Positions 23,263 to 36,240 of a stretch of DNA of 64,000 nucleotides are shown here, one piece after another. The stretch lies in contig OW121848.1 in assembly GCA_933228895.1 (NCBI GenBank), positions 157,992,688-158,056,687 of the forward strand. The letters are read 5' to 3'. The DNA is from Platycnemis pennipes. Its lineage: Eukaryota; Arthropoda; Insecta; Odonata; Platycnemididae. The translations under genes and the position numbers were made by a program. How positions within the stretch are numbered: the first letter of the stretch is position 1; each line of letters starts with the position of its first letter. A model generated the notes under the pieces. It was not told the DNA's origin. It did not search any database and was given only the letters and a program-made list of their open reading frames with translations.

Positions 23263-23589
23263 TGTTCCCATGGCAAGAGCTGCCTTCAGATATGCCAAAT
23301 AACTTATAATTATACGTAGCTTAATAATAACGGTCATAATGTTGTAAGCTTCGTAAATATACTTTCGGGATTATCAAGTGAAACAGGAAGGTAGTACAAG
23401 GATATCATTACACAAATTTTTACGTTTTCACGTGGTAAAAATCACTTGTCTGCCTTTACTCGGCAAGACATTCCACCGTGGTGTCAGCTGTAAGATTAAT
23501 CAAACCCTTTAAAGCAAAATAGTTTAAAGTTAACTCCAGTTACTTTGTTTTACGCTGGATAAATTTAAGAGGGCATCAGTGTGTGTAAT

Positions 23590-23700
23590 TCCATGGTTAG
23601 CTCAGAGGCCTCTGTAAAACAAGCATTGATGAATTTACTATAGAGTTACCAATGATTCGGTGGTCTGGAACCAAAAAGTCGCGGGTTCAAACCCCATTCA
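23590..23700 (+). repeat. tRNA-derived SINE
   Basis: An A-box-like GGTTAGCTCAGAGG (from 23,595) and a B box GGTTCAAACCC (23,684-23,694) occur on the same strand, with more spacing than in a tRNA. This suggests an internal insertion or a SINE head of altered structure. The downstream body is not defined. Confidence 0.5.
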
Positions 23701-23729
23701 GGGCATGGACGTTGCGGCTTGTCTTAGGA

Positions 23730-26700
23730 TTAAAACAATTCGATTTAACCTTAAATTTTGGATCTTAGAAAATCCTAGCCTAATTTTACTACCACCAATG
23801 CATATGCTACGCACCCATGCATTGAACGTGTAGCTCTTGGCATCACCTTATGCTTTACCTGGTCCTAAGGTGTACTTTCATGATTCTAATTCCGTATAAG
23901 TTTTCAATTTATTTTATTTTGAGAATTTATGAATCTTTTTTTCCCAATTTTTCGTGCAATCTTATGGGAAATATTTATCAACCATAGGAAATAATTATGC
24001 ACTGTGAAAGTAAATGCTTCTCCTTACTTCATGAGATTTTGAGGGGTCTTCTGTATGTTTAAAGTCCTCAATCAGATAATTAAAGAGAAGGAAGAAGTGA
24101 GATCGCTTGTATTTTGGCTTCAAACGAGTATTCATTTCCTCGCTTAAGTATACCTTCCTAGAGGTATAAAATGATAAAACCGAATGTAGCACTAGTGTAC
24201 CCTGCAAATTTATACAAATGTATCAATCTGCGTAACATTTACTACCTGAATGGCGGAGTCGTCTTTCCAGATCTGATTGAGGCATTTACCAAGGCATGAC
24301 CCTGGAATAGTGTTTACAGCATTTCATTTTATAGCTCATTCCTCATGGATTTATTTATCCAGTACTGTCAACTTAAAGTGAGTGGACATAATAATTGGAA
24401 GCGCTGATACTGCTAATTTACGAAGAAGCCGATTTCATTAAAAAAACTGGAAATAATATTCTAATACTTTTAATCCCTATTTATTCATCAAGATAAGATG
24501 GAATAATTTGCAAAACATTAAAACCCATACTTTGAGTTGAGTGTTTACGGCTTATATAATTATTCCTCAAGCAAAAAATTAGACCAGTGGCTTAATGTCA
24601 TAAATCATAAGACACCCAGGATAATGCAGGTTAGAAAGGAATGATGCTGCTCGGCTGGGATGAAGAAATTATCTCTGCACACCTGCGAATCTTCGCAAAT
24701 GGCATTCACTAAATGCATATCACTTAGAAGTTGCGGAGAAATGTTTAAGGGGATGACTTGGTTAGACGCAGCGGTAAGAACATGCCGTACAGGACGAGTC
24801 CAGATGGCTTTTACATCTTTTCACCAGAGTATTGCCGCAAGACACTCCGTACACGCACGGACATGATGTATTTTACTACGCTAGAGAAGAAATTATTCTG
24901 AGGATACGGACGGGATCCCATTCTCCTCCCAACAGAGTGGTTTTCCTCTCTCTATTTATCCTCCACTTGCATTCTATTCCACGTTCCCTTTTCTGGAAAA
25001 ATAAAGAAAAAAGATATTCGTCATACTTCGTCGTTCCAGGCCCGCTATCAGCCTCGACCCCCTCTTCCATTTCTTGCCAGCTCATCTCTCGGGAGAGCCA
25101 GCTGATTGAGAGCCACTCACTCCCCCCTTTTAGCCTAATTCTCCCTCCACCGCCCCTTAATCCCTCGCTCTTTATAACTCCCCCCCCCCTCACTGCTTCT
25201 CCTTCCATGATCCTCGCGACACAGGCGCCGTGGAGGTGCAATTCATTCCCTCCCTGGAACGGCTCCAAGCATCCGTCGCTCTCTACCTCGCGAAACCCTA
25301 TCCAAATGAAAATAATCTTGCCTTCCGTTTCCATTCCTCCTCTCTCGCGCTGCAAAAGTCACATCCTTGCAAGCCAGTAATCTCCACATGCCACCTGAAA
25401 AAAATAATGATTATCCATTCGTACATTTTTAGAGCAACTTTCAAGAAATATTTCCTCACATTGTATTAGTCAATTTTATTCACATTTTTTGATAAAACGT
25501 TTCCAAAAAAAATAATATGACGGTTATTTAGACGTTTAATCGGCTCATAATGTGCCGGCAGAAGGTAAACCAACACCAGGGTTGCATTAATTCAAACGAA
25601 GTTAATATTTTGTTATATCTACGATTTGAGTACAGTTGCTTATCTGAAATTCTAAAATACCTCGGTTTCTACAAGTACCAGAAGCACCTTTCGTGTCATT
25701 TCTTAGCTCTATACGTTTAAGAATCAGCCACCATATGATGTAGACGTTTTTTTTTTACATTCTTTCATTTAACGTTTGTGAAACGCCTCCTTGCGCGGGA
25801 ACTTAAGATGTTTATGAGCGAAAACGGTTTCAAATAGAATATATTGTAAGAGAGAGCGTGAATCTGAGCCCTTTCCTTGGCGCTGCAGTGTCACACATGT
25901 TGTTTGCCCGTGGAGTTGGTTCCTTCTTCTACTCCCTCCCCCACTTCACTCCCTCCCTTCCACTCTCTCTCTCCCTCTATGACCCTCACGTGACCAGAAA
26001 TGTCCTTGCTAGAAACGCACCACTATACTGCTATTGTCATCCAAACGTCCCAGATCTCAGGAAGGTACGATGTGTTTTTACAGATGTTTCTTCTTGCACG
26101 TAAGTCTTCTTGGCCGTGCGAAGTAACATAATTTGAAGCCTGGCACCTTGAATACTGGTCTTCAAGTTTTAAACCCATGGTTGCACAATTAGGTACTTTT
26201 ACCAGCGTTTCCTTTTTTTGAAATCAATTTTAGAATAAAAAATAAATATATTTTCGTTGAAAGTTCACCCAGATGCATACGCACTTCTCCAAAATGCTCA
26301 AAATATGAGGAAATAAGAATATTCAATTATAACTGGTCCTTGTAAGAATAATAAATAGAATTGTAACTTAATAGTATTGAAGTTGGTGGCTTGCCACGCG
26401 ATAAAAGTGTTACTTAGGTTAACATGCATATAAATATTCAATCAAATATGCGTATATATTTTGAGAGCTTCATTGTAACATAGCTGAAATTCAACATTAG
26501 TCTTCGCTTGCTAATACACAACTCAAATGCACTAGTAACTCCAGTGTACTAGAATTACAATGTTCCATTAATTTAATAGAAACATATGGCGTCCATTAGC
26601 CTCGCTCGTGGAATTCTACGGATTAAAAATTTACTCAGTATTGGCGAGTGAATTAATCTCTTCAAGCCATTCTCAGAGTGATAAATACAAGCTGAATTAA

Positions 26701-27380
26701 TATTCCTATGCAATGAGTTTTCCTCTTATGGATGAAAATCAATTAATAGGATTGATGAGTGCACGCAAATCATCTTTTTCAAATTTTGTTGCCATTTAGA
26801 GAGACCCTGATCTGTAATATATCCTATTTGAAATCCGGTATTTCTCCGGAAACTCTTTCGATGGAGTTTCTTTGACGCCTAAACCACAGCCCATTTTCCC
26901 TTCTCTACCCATACTGGTTCCATCCATTTTAGTCGTTTCATTCAAGCAGTGGAGCACTCAGCTGCAAGAACTCCTGCCGAGTTTTTATATCCTTCAAATC
27001 AAAGAGAGAGAGAGAGAGAGAGAGGCTCACATTTTCCTCACACATGCTACATTCTTCGCTTGTGCGTGTTCCCTAAAAGGCTCTTTTTCCCAAATGAGAA
27101 GGTGAGTTCTTCATCCACGAAAGCGCTTGTTGAAAAGGAACAAATCACTCTGGATACGTAAGAATGTTTTGGTTAAATACGACCACAAGAGAGAGGGTAT
27201 AAAGCCATCAAATTTGTATCCTGAATTTTTTTCGCTGTTTTGAAACGTGGTGAGCATAGATAGATTAAGGAGGATTTTTCCAAGCCTTTACTGTTTTTAA
27301 TTTATTTATTGTAAAATTCATCCCAGGTGATAGGGAATCCTACCAGCAGTGAAGATTTAAAATTGAGCACCAAGTAGTGA
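23730..27380. other. Long spacer, pyrimidine-rich patches at 25.0-25.35 and 25.9 kb
   Basis: A 182-codon plus frame (24,832-25,380) and its 159-codon shadow on the minus strand lie in a C/T-rich patch and have no domain. A (GA)n microsatellite lies at 27,002-27,025. Otherwise AT-rich with nothing recognised. Confidence 0.5.
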
Positions 27381-27385
27381 AAACA

Positions 27386-28185
27386 TGTAATAGGGAATAT
27401 GCATGAAATTCGTTTCTCGTATGTAGTTGATACGAAATTTTCTCGCAAATTTAAACATATGAGCTAACATTTTCTACGACAACCACAAAGGAGAGCAAAT
27501 GCTATTAAAATGTTCCCGAAAATGGAAAAAAGTCACGTGACCTGAAACTCCTTCTGACGTCACCGCACGGTATAACTACCATAATGCTATGGAAATAGAC
27601 TTTTATTTAAGGAAAAAACGAAGCGAATATATTGTTTTGAGGAAATTAGTCTTTCCTTGGCCGAATCAATGACTGCAAAGAGATTTTGAAAAATCGACAA
27701 TTTGCCCTTGTAATGGCATACATCTTATAAAGCAATGATTTCTTTGTGGTCGCAGGGAGTTGTGGAGTGAAAACAATTAGGGTACTATAAAGGCATTATA
27801 TGTTTTATGGAGAAATTACTCATTATGATCCAAACTGCTTGAATAAAAAAATGAAAAACATTAGTTTTTTGTATTAAACGGATGTGATAAATACATACGT
27901 TTTCGGCAGGCATCCATTACAAATCTCGCCTCCACATACAACAGAGAAACTACGCCCTTAGCGTTGTTCGTTACCGTTTGTGTTGGTCGTGACGTGATAC
28001 TTTGATTGATACCGTGCCGTGACGTCATGCAATAACGTCCAGCTTTTAAGCTGCCGAAAATGTTCAATTTATAAAGAGTAATATCTTTGTTAAATTAAAT
28101 CTTCAGCAAAATATTGCCTGTTAAATTTTTGATAATAAACCTATAATTCAAAGAGTTAAGAAAAATAATTCAAGTTCCCCATTCA
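27386..28185 (+). mobile_element. Family C nonautonomous element, copy 1
   Basis: Collinear with 62,083-63,102 through many blocks: GAAATTCGTTTC, GATACGAAATTTTCTCGCA, TGCTATTAAAATGTTCCC, CACGTGACCTGAAAC, TTACTCATTA, CCGTGACGTCATGC, CTGCCGAAAA, AAAGAGTAATATCTTTGT and TTCAAAGAGTTA. Its ends (AGGGAATATGCATGAAATT on the left, TTCAAGTTCCCCATTCA on the right) are weakly inverted, better seen in copy 2. Noncoding; probably a MITE-like DNA element. Confidence 0.75.
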
Positions 28186-28890
28186 ATAATGCCAGCAAAA
28201 GAAACATGACAATTCCTATGAGAAAATAAATAGAAATCAGGGTGAAATATTCTTTTTATTCAAATTACGTTTTCTACATGAAATAACAAAATGTATATAT
28301 GGAGATTTCCAGCTTCTTTTGCAAGAATAAAGCAATGTGAATAGTGCTGAAAGAAATGTATATTTAAATATATTTAATCAAATCTCAGTCACTCACAGAA
28401 TTGCCTCATAACCCATTTATCTGTAATGCGCCGCATTCTCTACATGAATAGGAAACGTTTATTTGTTAGCCATGACAGTGGAAATTAAAACCCATATTTA
28501 AATGAGGTTCGTACTTGTGTTCAACATTCTACGCGTGTGTTAGTTTGTTGAATATTTATAGAGAAGATGAAATTTTGGGTCAAAACTTGGGTTTAGAGAT
28601 ACACGTCGTAATAGAAGCATTAAGGAAGTATCAGGATGATTGGATGGAAAATAAAATGGGTGAATGCCTTTCAGTATACTGCCAAGTGATACTTTCAAAA
28701 GCTTTTAAAAGCTAAGGAGCTTTCTAAATAATCGGCCTTACTGTTCACTAGGGATTCTAAATTCTATTAGGAAGGGTTGCTTTTTCCCCTATCTTAGTGT
28801 CTTTATTCATCCTTCTGCCAGATAAAGTATACAACTATGTTCCTTCTTTTCTTTTCAATTAATACCTATGCATCACTCATTCACTCAGTG
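28186..28890. other. Spacer with possible LINE-like frame
   Basis: A 66-codon frame (28,515-28,715) includes ALRKYQDDWMENKMGE, faintly like the tail of some LINE ORF2 proteins (RKY..W.EH..RM). The match is too short to call. The rest is AT-rich and featureless. Confidence 0.3.
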
Positions 28891-28894
28891 ATTC

Positions 28895-29162
28895 AACCCG
28901 CAGGTTTGGCTTTGATAGGTGAGAGTAGAGCTCACCCCATACTAAGTCAATAACGTGTGAAATTCACACATTCAAGGTACGGGAGCCAGCTCATTTCTCT
29001 GGGCCACCTGTGGTTTCCTACGAAGCTCTGACACGCAGAAAATCTAATCGCGAGGGTTTTAGATAGGGGTGTCCAGAAAGGGATTTGAATCCGGGACCCT
29101 CCGGTCAGTAGCTCAGTGCTCTATAGAGCACTGAGCTACTGACCGGAGTGGGCCACGACGAC
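28895..29162 (-). repeat. tRNA-derived SINE family B, copy 2, with palindromic head
   Basis: Collinear with 17,680-17,945 (GGTGAGAGTAGAGCTCACCCC, GTGTGAAATTCACACATTC, GGGCCACCTGTGG, GAATCCGGGACCCTCCGGT). At the tRNA-related head, the stretch holding the A box in copy 1 is replaced by an inverted duplicate of the preceding bases. This makes a perfect 50-bp palindrome at 29,099-29,148. The B box (complement of GGGATTTGAATCC near 29,082) is intact, but the A box is disrupted, so pol III transcription from this copy is doubtful. Confidence 0.85.
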
Positions 29163-29164
29163 CC

Positions 29165-31300
29165 CCAATGCATCCGTATTTTAATTATAATACGGATCTT
29201 ATTTTGCGAATTATCGTTTCTCTTAATATCTACTTTCCCATACATTATGTCATTCGTAGAGTATATTTTCTTGTTTTGTACGATTTTCAGAACTTTCCCT
29301 ATAGGTAATCATTTGAAATCTCTAATTCAACTGTCAATTACTGTAAGTACATATATCAGACAATGACACCTCAGATAAAATGAATCGTTGCATAAAACAA
29401 ATACGATGGAATACGATTACGTTGAGCTAATATTATAATTACATATTTATGAGCTCTTCAAATGGCTGTACTGTTATTCCTCTACACGTAACTCGTTATA
29501 TTAATCTTCTTGAAACTTTATTTGGGTTTACCTTTTCGAAAGTCAGAATAATAATAGTGTGAAAAGTTGCATTGTATATAAAATTTTCCAGAAATAGGCA
29601 ATGAAGAGTCATTCCCTCTCGTAGGGTCCGTGGCAGTAGACTGTAAGTTCGCCCTCAGCAGGGTCCAAATGCGGAAACAAGCTGATTCTTTCAAGTCAAG
29701 AAAAGGGCGCGATTGTTTAACATGTCGAAATGAGCGGTATTATCGTCGAAGCGCAGGCGATGATGCCTTTATTTTATTCTCGTGCATGAATTCATTGATG
29801 GAAGACTCCTCACTTTTGTAGCATTAAATTCCATTGAGGAGCTCGTCACATTACTGTGAACCCGGACGAAGGGATCCGAGCGACGGAGAGGACGGGAGGA
29901 GATCTGAAGCGAGGTGATTGGTTGCATGCCTGCGGGAATATTGGAGGCGGTCTAGGGACGGAGGGGGAGGAGGAAGGGTGGAAACAAAAAGACAGCTCCC
30001 TTCAATTTTTTGCGACAAGTTGATTCTCTTAAAAGCCCTTTTCATCCGCGGAGGACGTTGAAAAAGAAAAGGATGGTGTATGCAAGAGGGGATCGTTCCG
30101 ATTTTTTTTCCTTCATTTTTATTCCCGATCCTTCGATGAAATCCCATTTCAGTGAATGTTATTATCTGTCATTTTGAATGCCAACACTTAATATCTATTT
30201 GATATTGAGTATGTGCTATTTAGCGTGTTTGTGAATAGTGATTGTCAACATAATAGATGGCTTCGATCTCTGTAAATACACGGCAATATCGAATGAGCAC
30301 AAGGTTATCACGAGTCGCGGTTTTCCTCTGTAGATAATCACAACTGTACACTTTATCAAATTTTGAAGAGTCATGTAAGAATTTCAACGAGAATAATTTT
30401 GTTCCTAATAACTAAGGGCACTTACCAGATGTATTTTCATAGTATTCCTCTATTCAATTAATGGCAATCATCCTTCCCTTAAATGTATGTAGAATATTAG
30501 ATAGAGACTATATTTTATTAATACCTTTTGAAACACATGTCCACCTAAGTGCAAGTTTAGATTGGTGTAGGTAAAACGAGACTTTACATTTGTATGCACT
30601 CTTATGTGAATCAGTGAAGTTACTTAAATTTCTTTAAAGTTCATTCTTTCATCAAAAGCTCACCGTTTCTTGTGTTTGCTTGCAATAATAAATTATATGT
30701 ATCATTAAATTTGCCCTTTCTATTTCTAAAATGTGTCACAATAAGGTTAAAGGATTCGTAATAAAAAAGTATTACTCATAGAGTGCTTTTGCCGTAAGCA
30801 CCCGAGTAAACGCTACCGTGAATCTGTGAATAGGTTTAGATTTAATTTTTATATTTTAATTGATACATAAGTCAGCCATACATTTTTCCAATTTATTTTG
30901 AATTTTATTAGTAAATTTGCTTGATTATGGCAAGTTTCGTTCACTCTTGTGTTTCCTCAAGTAGAAAAACTGTTATTACTTATTGCCAAGCGTGAATCTT
31001 TGTCACCTCGAGGATATCCACCAAGGACTGATTGTGAGTCCTAGGCATTATTGCTCTCATAACATGCAATAAACGTTATGTAACTACATAGAATGTTGGA
31101 AAGGGTAATAAGTATGCATGTAACAAAATGAATAAAAAATTAGGTAAAATATTTTTTACATATAAAAGGATTAAGCATTTGAATTAATTTAGTGCCTAAA
31201 TGTTTAATTAATAATCAATGCAATGGAAACCAATAGCAAACCTCATCAGACGGTTAGCTATACCTAGGAAGATTGCTTGCTAGGTAGTGACCCAAAATTA
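29165..31300. other. Spacer with one purine-rich patch (29.87-29.98 kb)
   Basis: Frames at 29,148-29,366, 29,630-29,821 (plus) and 29,851-30,147 (minus) show no domain. No repeat family from this window recurs here. Confidence 0.5.
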
Positions 31301-31769
31301 AGTCATAATTAAGGTGACCAGATTTCTGATCTGCTAAACCGGGACAAACTCACTTCTCCTGAAGCATAGGCAAATTTACATGTGTGTAATTATGCATGTT
31401 TCTTTGGTCAAGTGAAGCGTTAGAAAAGTGGTCACTCTGAGTCCTACACAACTCGCTTTTCCAGCACCCGAATTGGTGCAACTTCCTGCTGCTACATATG
31501 TACGGGTTAAGTATATTATAAATATAGGAATGTCTACTTATTAAGCATTTTTAATTCATAATAACAATAAAAGAAATCAAATATTAAGGAAAAAGATTTT
31601 TAATTCATTTTAATGCTCATAAAATTATATTTTATTATACTTTTCAAATAGATTTTTATTCACAAAAATTACTTTATTTTTTAAAATTTTTCAGATGTAA
31701 GAACTTTTTTAAGCAAAATTTTATTCTTCAGGACTCTATCAAAAATGACTTACAACTTTCATCTTTAGA

Positions 31770-32616
31770 ATTTACTCTATATTTCATTATTACTTCTATT
31801 GCATCTACTTAAGTTTCCACTGCACATTCCATCTAAAAAAGTATTAACTGTTTTATAGAATGTCTCAGATACCGATTCACCTTCAAGTGATTCAGCCATC
31901 TATGACACCTTTGTCCCAACAGACTTGGCTTCTTGTTTTTCTACCAACTGGTTTCTCAAATCGGTCAGGATAACAGATATTTCATTAAAGATATATTCTT
32001 ATTTTCAATTCTAAGAACAGTTTCATTAAATAGTTTAAATTGAATCACTAAAGAGTGTAGCCATAATTCGTATGGCATAAAGTATTTCACCATTACTGGA
32101 ACCAATTTTAAATCATGATGGTTTAAAGTATCTGCGGATAACGACATAAAGTTACATTCATTCAGATCAGCTTTAACTTCCTCTTCCATAAATGGATAAA
32201 GTACATTTAAAAATATTGCCTCAGCTTTTGTACGGGCACAGCTAAATCCTTTTTCATACATGGCTTTAATAAGTTGAGATGCACAGTCCATAGACCTGAA
32301 GCTGTGGCCATGCATTACTGAATGATAGAAAAATGTAGCTTCTTTTGCCACTAAAACAAAATCAGATTCTCTCATTTCCTTCCTTTTAAAAAAAGGCAGA
32401 TGTGTTTGGCTTGAACTTGCTACATTCAGAGCTCTTTCATGCTTTTTTGATGATATGTGATCAGTAAAAATCAGTACGACCACCATGGGCAACTGAAAAG
32501 TTTGTTTTACAAACTGTACATCACACTTCATGTTCATCTTCAGGTTTTACTTTTTTAATAAATTCCAACTCTTTCTGTAAATTATCATTGAATTTACATT
32601 TCCTACAAGGTGCCAT
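31770..32616 (-). pseudogene. Broken hAT transposase with BED zinc finger
   Basis: On the minus strand a start at 32,616 (MAPCRKCKFND...) runs to a TGA at 32,521-32,523. Directly after it, in the same frame, is a BED-type finger beginning CTVCKTNFSVAHGGRTDF. A one-base shift near 32,459 then gives TDHISSKKH, completing a C-x2-C...H-x5-H pattern. The next frame (to 31,965) continues with FFKRKE, FYHSVMHGHSFRSMDCASQLIK, SCARTKAEAIFLNVLYPF, SLSADTLNHHDLKLVPVMVKYF, the conserved N-terminal catalytic-domain style of ZMYM/BED hAT transposases. The frame then breaks again; weak remnants reach about 31,770. The dimerisation region is missing. Three disruptions make it nonfunctional. The family identification rests on recalled motif patterns. 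Confidence 0.75.
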
Positions 32617-33428
32617 GATATTATAGGGGTATTTTCCTCTTATTTAAAATCTAAATAAAGAAAAAGACCATACTTTTCCTGTGGACGTTTCACACCATGA
32701 AATCAGACCTAAAGGAATAGAACACGTTATTTACACAATGAAGTACAATGCAATGTTTCATTGTATACGAGATGATGTTCAAAAAACCCTCTTAGTTGAG
32801 AAAGTCATAATGCATACTGCAGTTTAAAGGAAATAATTTCAACTTCATTTTAATTAGTTGTTAAAAATATCTTACCTCGTGGAACCAATTAAAATTATAT
32901 ACGTCTTCATATCCTAGATGAGCAAGTTAAACATCCTGGAATACTGCAGAATAAACAGAAAAAAAATAAAATGGCAAATTAAAATGAATAAAAATGAAAT
33001 CTTATAAATAGTTACAGAACAGGTACTGACATTTCAGTGCACTGCTGAAGTACGTGATTCTTTACTGCTCCAACGCAATTTGCCAGCACGAAACAATTCC
33101 AAATCGCCTTCTTTCACAAATAATTTCTTCATGAGTACAGTTCCATCACACTATAAATTACCACTCCAATCAGCATTCATCGAGAAGGAGTGAATGAGAA
33201 TCTTTTACAAGTTATTCCCCCACACACGCAGTTCCGCCACTCGTCAAGTAAGCGGTTCTCGACGGGAGCCATATGGCCTCCAAGACCACTGGATTACATT
33301 AAAAACAGTGCAGCTGATAAAGTATCTTTTTTACAGTAACAATGACAACAACAAAGGTTAAAAAAACACTGCGTTAAATAACATACCAAAATCACGCACT
33401 TTAGACCAAAGACCGGTACAAATTAGTA

Positions 33429-33512
33429 TTTTTGTTTAGTCTTTCGGGACACCGGGACAAGCACCCAAAAACCGGTACTGTCCCGGCCAAACCGGTACGT
33501 ATGGTCACCTTA
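33429..33512. mobile_element. Orphan hAT terminus inside the larger unit
   Basis: The sequence ending at 33,512 reads TATGGTCACCTTA, preceded by several CCGGTA and CCCGG motifs. Its complement, TAAGGTGACCATAC, matches the first 11 bases of the outer left end at 31,310. The eight bases after it (AATATATT) do not match those before 31,310, so it is not the direct partner of that end. It may be the right end of an inner element whose left end is lost. Confidence 0.6.
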
Positions 33513-33545
33513 AATATATTCCTTGCTTTAAAAAATCTGCGTCAC

Positions 33546-34066
33546 AATGGGGTCGTTTACCATATTATTTTTATTGCCGAATCTGATCGAGTTTGTAAAA
33601 TAAAAAGACCCGTATTTTTCCGTTTTTAGACCCGTCACTTAGTTCTCGAGTTATAAGCGGCGAAAAACTTATGTTTTTAACCCTTTCGGAAAAGGGTTAA
33701 AAACATCAGTTCGATGTTCGATTCAGGTGTGCATGCGACCTCTTACGTCATCCACTTCGTCCAATCACAACTGAACCCGCGAAGCTGCTCCACCTAATCT
33801 CAATGGGGGACACACAGCTGACTCTGCCAACGGAAGCGGTTGCGACAGGATTTGTGCTACCAGACCTTCCGACTCCACTCCCTTCTCTAAAAGCAGTCAA
33901 GGACGGGAGTTGGATGGCGTAAATGGTCTCTAAGCAGCTTCTTCGATGGGCGTCCCTAATTTTTTTATTTATGAGTGAATATCTCTGATTGCACGATTAA
34001 TTATTTCACTAAAATTCATTTTTCGTTTCCATCTAACGATTTCGGTTCCGATTAAAAGTCCCCATT
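33546..34066 (-). mobile_element. Family A nonautonomous element, copy 3 (521 bp, reversed)
   Basis: Starts with AATGGGGTCGTTTAC and ends with AGTCCCCATT; the internal blocks of copy 2 appear in reverse complement (TCTGATCGAGTTTGTAAAATAAA, GAGTTATAAGCGGCGAA, AACCCTTTCGG, CACAGCTGACTCTGCC). A short duplicated AAGGGTTAAAAAC is present near 33,695-33,709. Noncoding. It lies directly beside the orphan hAT end, suggesting insertion into the hAT unit. Confidence 0.8.
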
Positions 34067-34269
34067 ATCGCCGCGATGGCGACAGTTGATCACGAGTAAC
34101 ATTAATCTCTCTTCTCAGCACGAAGTCATCGCACAATGCAAACCAGGTTTCAAATATCGATCGAGAAATGGAATACAGCCTGTAGAAACGGTTTAGGGTT
34201 TCGGCGTTCATGATACCCTTACTTGGTGGCCATAGCTTTCCCGAGAACTAATCAGGAAGGGTGTGTATC

Positions 34270-34440
34270 TCTTATGCCATCGACTAAAATGCGATGGGCG
34301 GAAACGCGGACGAATGAAGAGTTGCTGAACAAGGCTTGGGAGAAAAGTTGATTGCTGGCAAAATCTGGAAGGCTGAGTGGATGCATGGATAATATGTCAA
34401 GTTGAGTAGCAGAACGCCATCAAAATCTACCCGAACCGGT
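34270..34440 (+). pseudogene. Possible LINE ORF2 tail fragment
   Basis: Translation around 34,285-34,345 gives KMRWAETRTNEELLNKAWEKS, then a stop. This is similar in layout to the RTE-like motif W..R..NEE.L..V.EER in the four LINE fragments of this window. It is short and broken, and could be coincidental. Confidence 0.3.
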
Positions 34441-34714
34441 AGAGGACGAACAATCATTCAATCAAAACATAATTTGGCTCACGTATGGAAGTAAGCTGCC
34501 AGTTGACGTTGATGACACTACGTATTGCTGAAATCAACATACTCAATATAAGCCTTGAAATAAAATAATAACCAGTTGATCAGGTACAATAATAATCAGT
34601 ACAGGTACTGAAGAACCACTCGTCCACATAGAATATTCCAATTTTAAGTACCTACATAATTTAAAATTAAATAAATTATGACAAACACCAACACGTTTCA
34701 TAGCCGTTAACACA

Positions 34715-34960
34715 AGTATGGGTTAGAGTAGTGTTTAGAGTATTGGCTTCTCACCACGCCCGGGTTCAAATCTCGGAAGCGCAAGATATTTTCCATAGGT
34801 AATACGGCCCCTACTTGAGTGCTTTGTGGACAACATTCAAGTGTGTACAGTATTCCGTCCGTTGAATGGGACGTTAGGCCGTGGGTCCCTTTGGCGCCTT
34901 GTCGTTAAGAGTAGGATAATGACGACGCCGGGTTTCTCTCCACCCTCCTCTTTTCCCATC
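34715..34960 (+). repeat. tRNA-derived SINE
   Basis: A-box-like GGTTAGAGTAGTGTTTAGAG (34,721-34,740) and B box GGTTCAAATCT (34,763-34,773), followed by a body with GGGACGTTAGGCCGTGGGTC, GGCGCCTTGTCGTTAAGAG and CGACGCCGGGTTTCTCTCC (to about 34,943). This composition resembles a common arthropod SINE tail as I recall it. It sits within the hAT unit. Confidence 0.65.
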
Positions 34961-34974
34961 TTAGTACCTACCTT

Positions 34975-36240
34975 TCCTCCCGATCTGAAGCGCCAATTAG
35001 TGCGGAAAGAGACGGATATGACGATTCATTATCTCCCCAACATTTTTCCGAACTTAAAAATGTAACAAGTTTAGAAAAAATATCCTCGTATAGTAGCAAC
35101 CTTGTTTAATTTACGAAATTAAATTTACAGAAAAATCTGGCGAAGGATCAAAATGTCAGGGATCTTACAAATTGAGGGAGCGTTAAAATAATCGAGGCTA
35201 ATCTCGAATATAAAAACATCTTCGCGGAACCTGATACACGCAGCATGACGTCCCCAAAGGAAGGGCGTTCTAACGAAGGATTTGTTATCTCGCTAACGTT
35301 CAACTTCCATTTGTTTGGCACTGCTTAAATTTGTCTCGTCGTCTTAGGTTGAGATGGAAATATCACAAGTCGTGCGGTCTGCGACCCATGATAAGCGTTC
35401 ATGAACCACACACAAAAACATTAGTTATCGAAACTAATTAGATATCACAATAAAATCATTACTTTCATGGGTGCACCTATAGTATCAAAATTGAAAAAGA
35501 AAATGATTATAATGGATTTACCTGCATTTATAAATACACTAGTTACAATTCTGAAGCATTCATGGCGCACATATAAGCTTGCCCTACGTGTTAAACCGTG
35601 TGTATAACCTGTATCTAATCAACCTGTCGAACTACTTTCGACGACGGCTATCCAGCGTTTCTTCGCTAACAACAGCCTGATGGGAGGCCTTATGTATACA
35701 GCTGCTGGCTTGCATTAATTCGTTAGTGATAATTAACTTTACAGCATATGGACACCGGTATTTTGCACAATGAAAACATTTCCCCAATTACCATTCTGTG
35801 GCTAAAAATAAGCATGACCATTATGACTATGCATATTCTTTCAACTACAGGAGAGATAAACAAGAGTTTCCTCAATAATGTGCCCGTGAATGTGCCAATC
35901 GCCAAAAAATGTTTTCGTCGCTGCCAATACCCAAAAATGCTACTGTTCATTAAGTCCATACAATGGTGATCGAATTCTAGCAACTGATCAAGGCGTTAAC
36001 TGTGATAAGCAGTTCCTGATAATCAGTTCTCAATAATTATTTTTATAATTAATGTTTAGCATTATAAAATTTACAAAAATAATATAAAACTCATATCCTG
36101 GTGAAATAGCTACATGGAAGCCAAAAACCCCATATTACCTTCCCGTTCTCCTGCCGTTCCCTAGCTTGTTGTGTATTCTTTCTAAAAAGCGGGACTTTCT
36201 TAAAACCCCGCGGGACGCGGGATAACTTGTTAAAAATCGG
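34975..36240. other. Interior of the hAT unit without recognised content
   Basis: No transposase-related frame, SINE box or TIR found. Frames at 35,723-35,983 are on both strands and unremarkable. Confidence 0.45.

Noticed and set aside
24832..25380. 182-codon plus frame
   Set aside because: Pyrimidine-rich low-complexity sequence, with a 159-codon frame open on the opposite strand.
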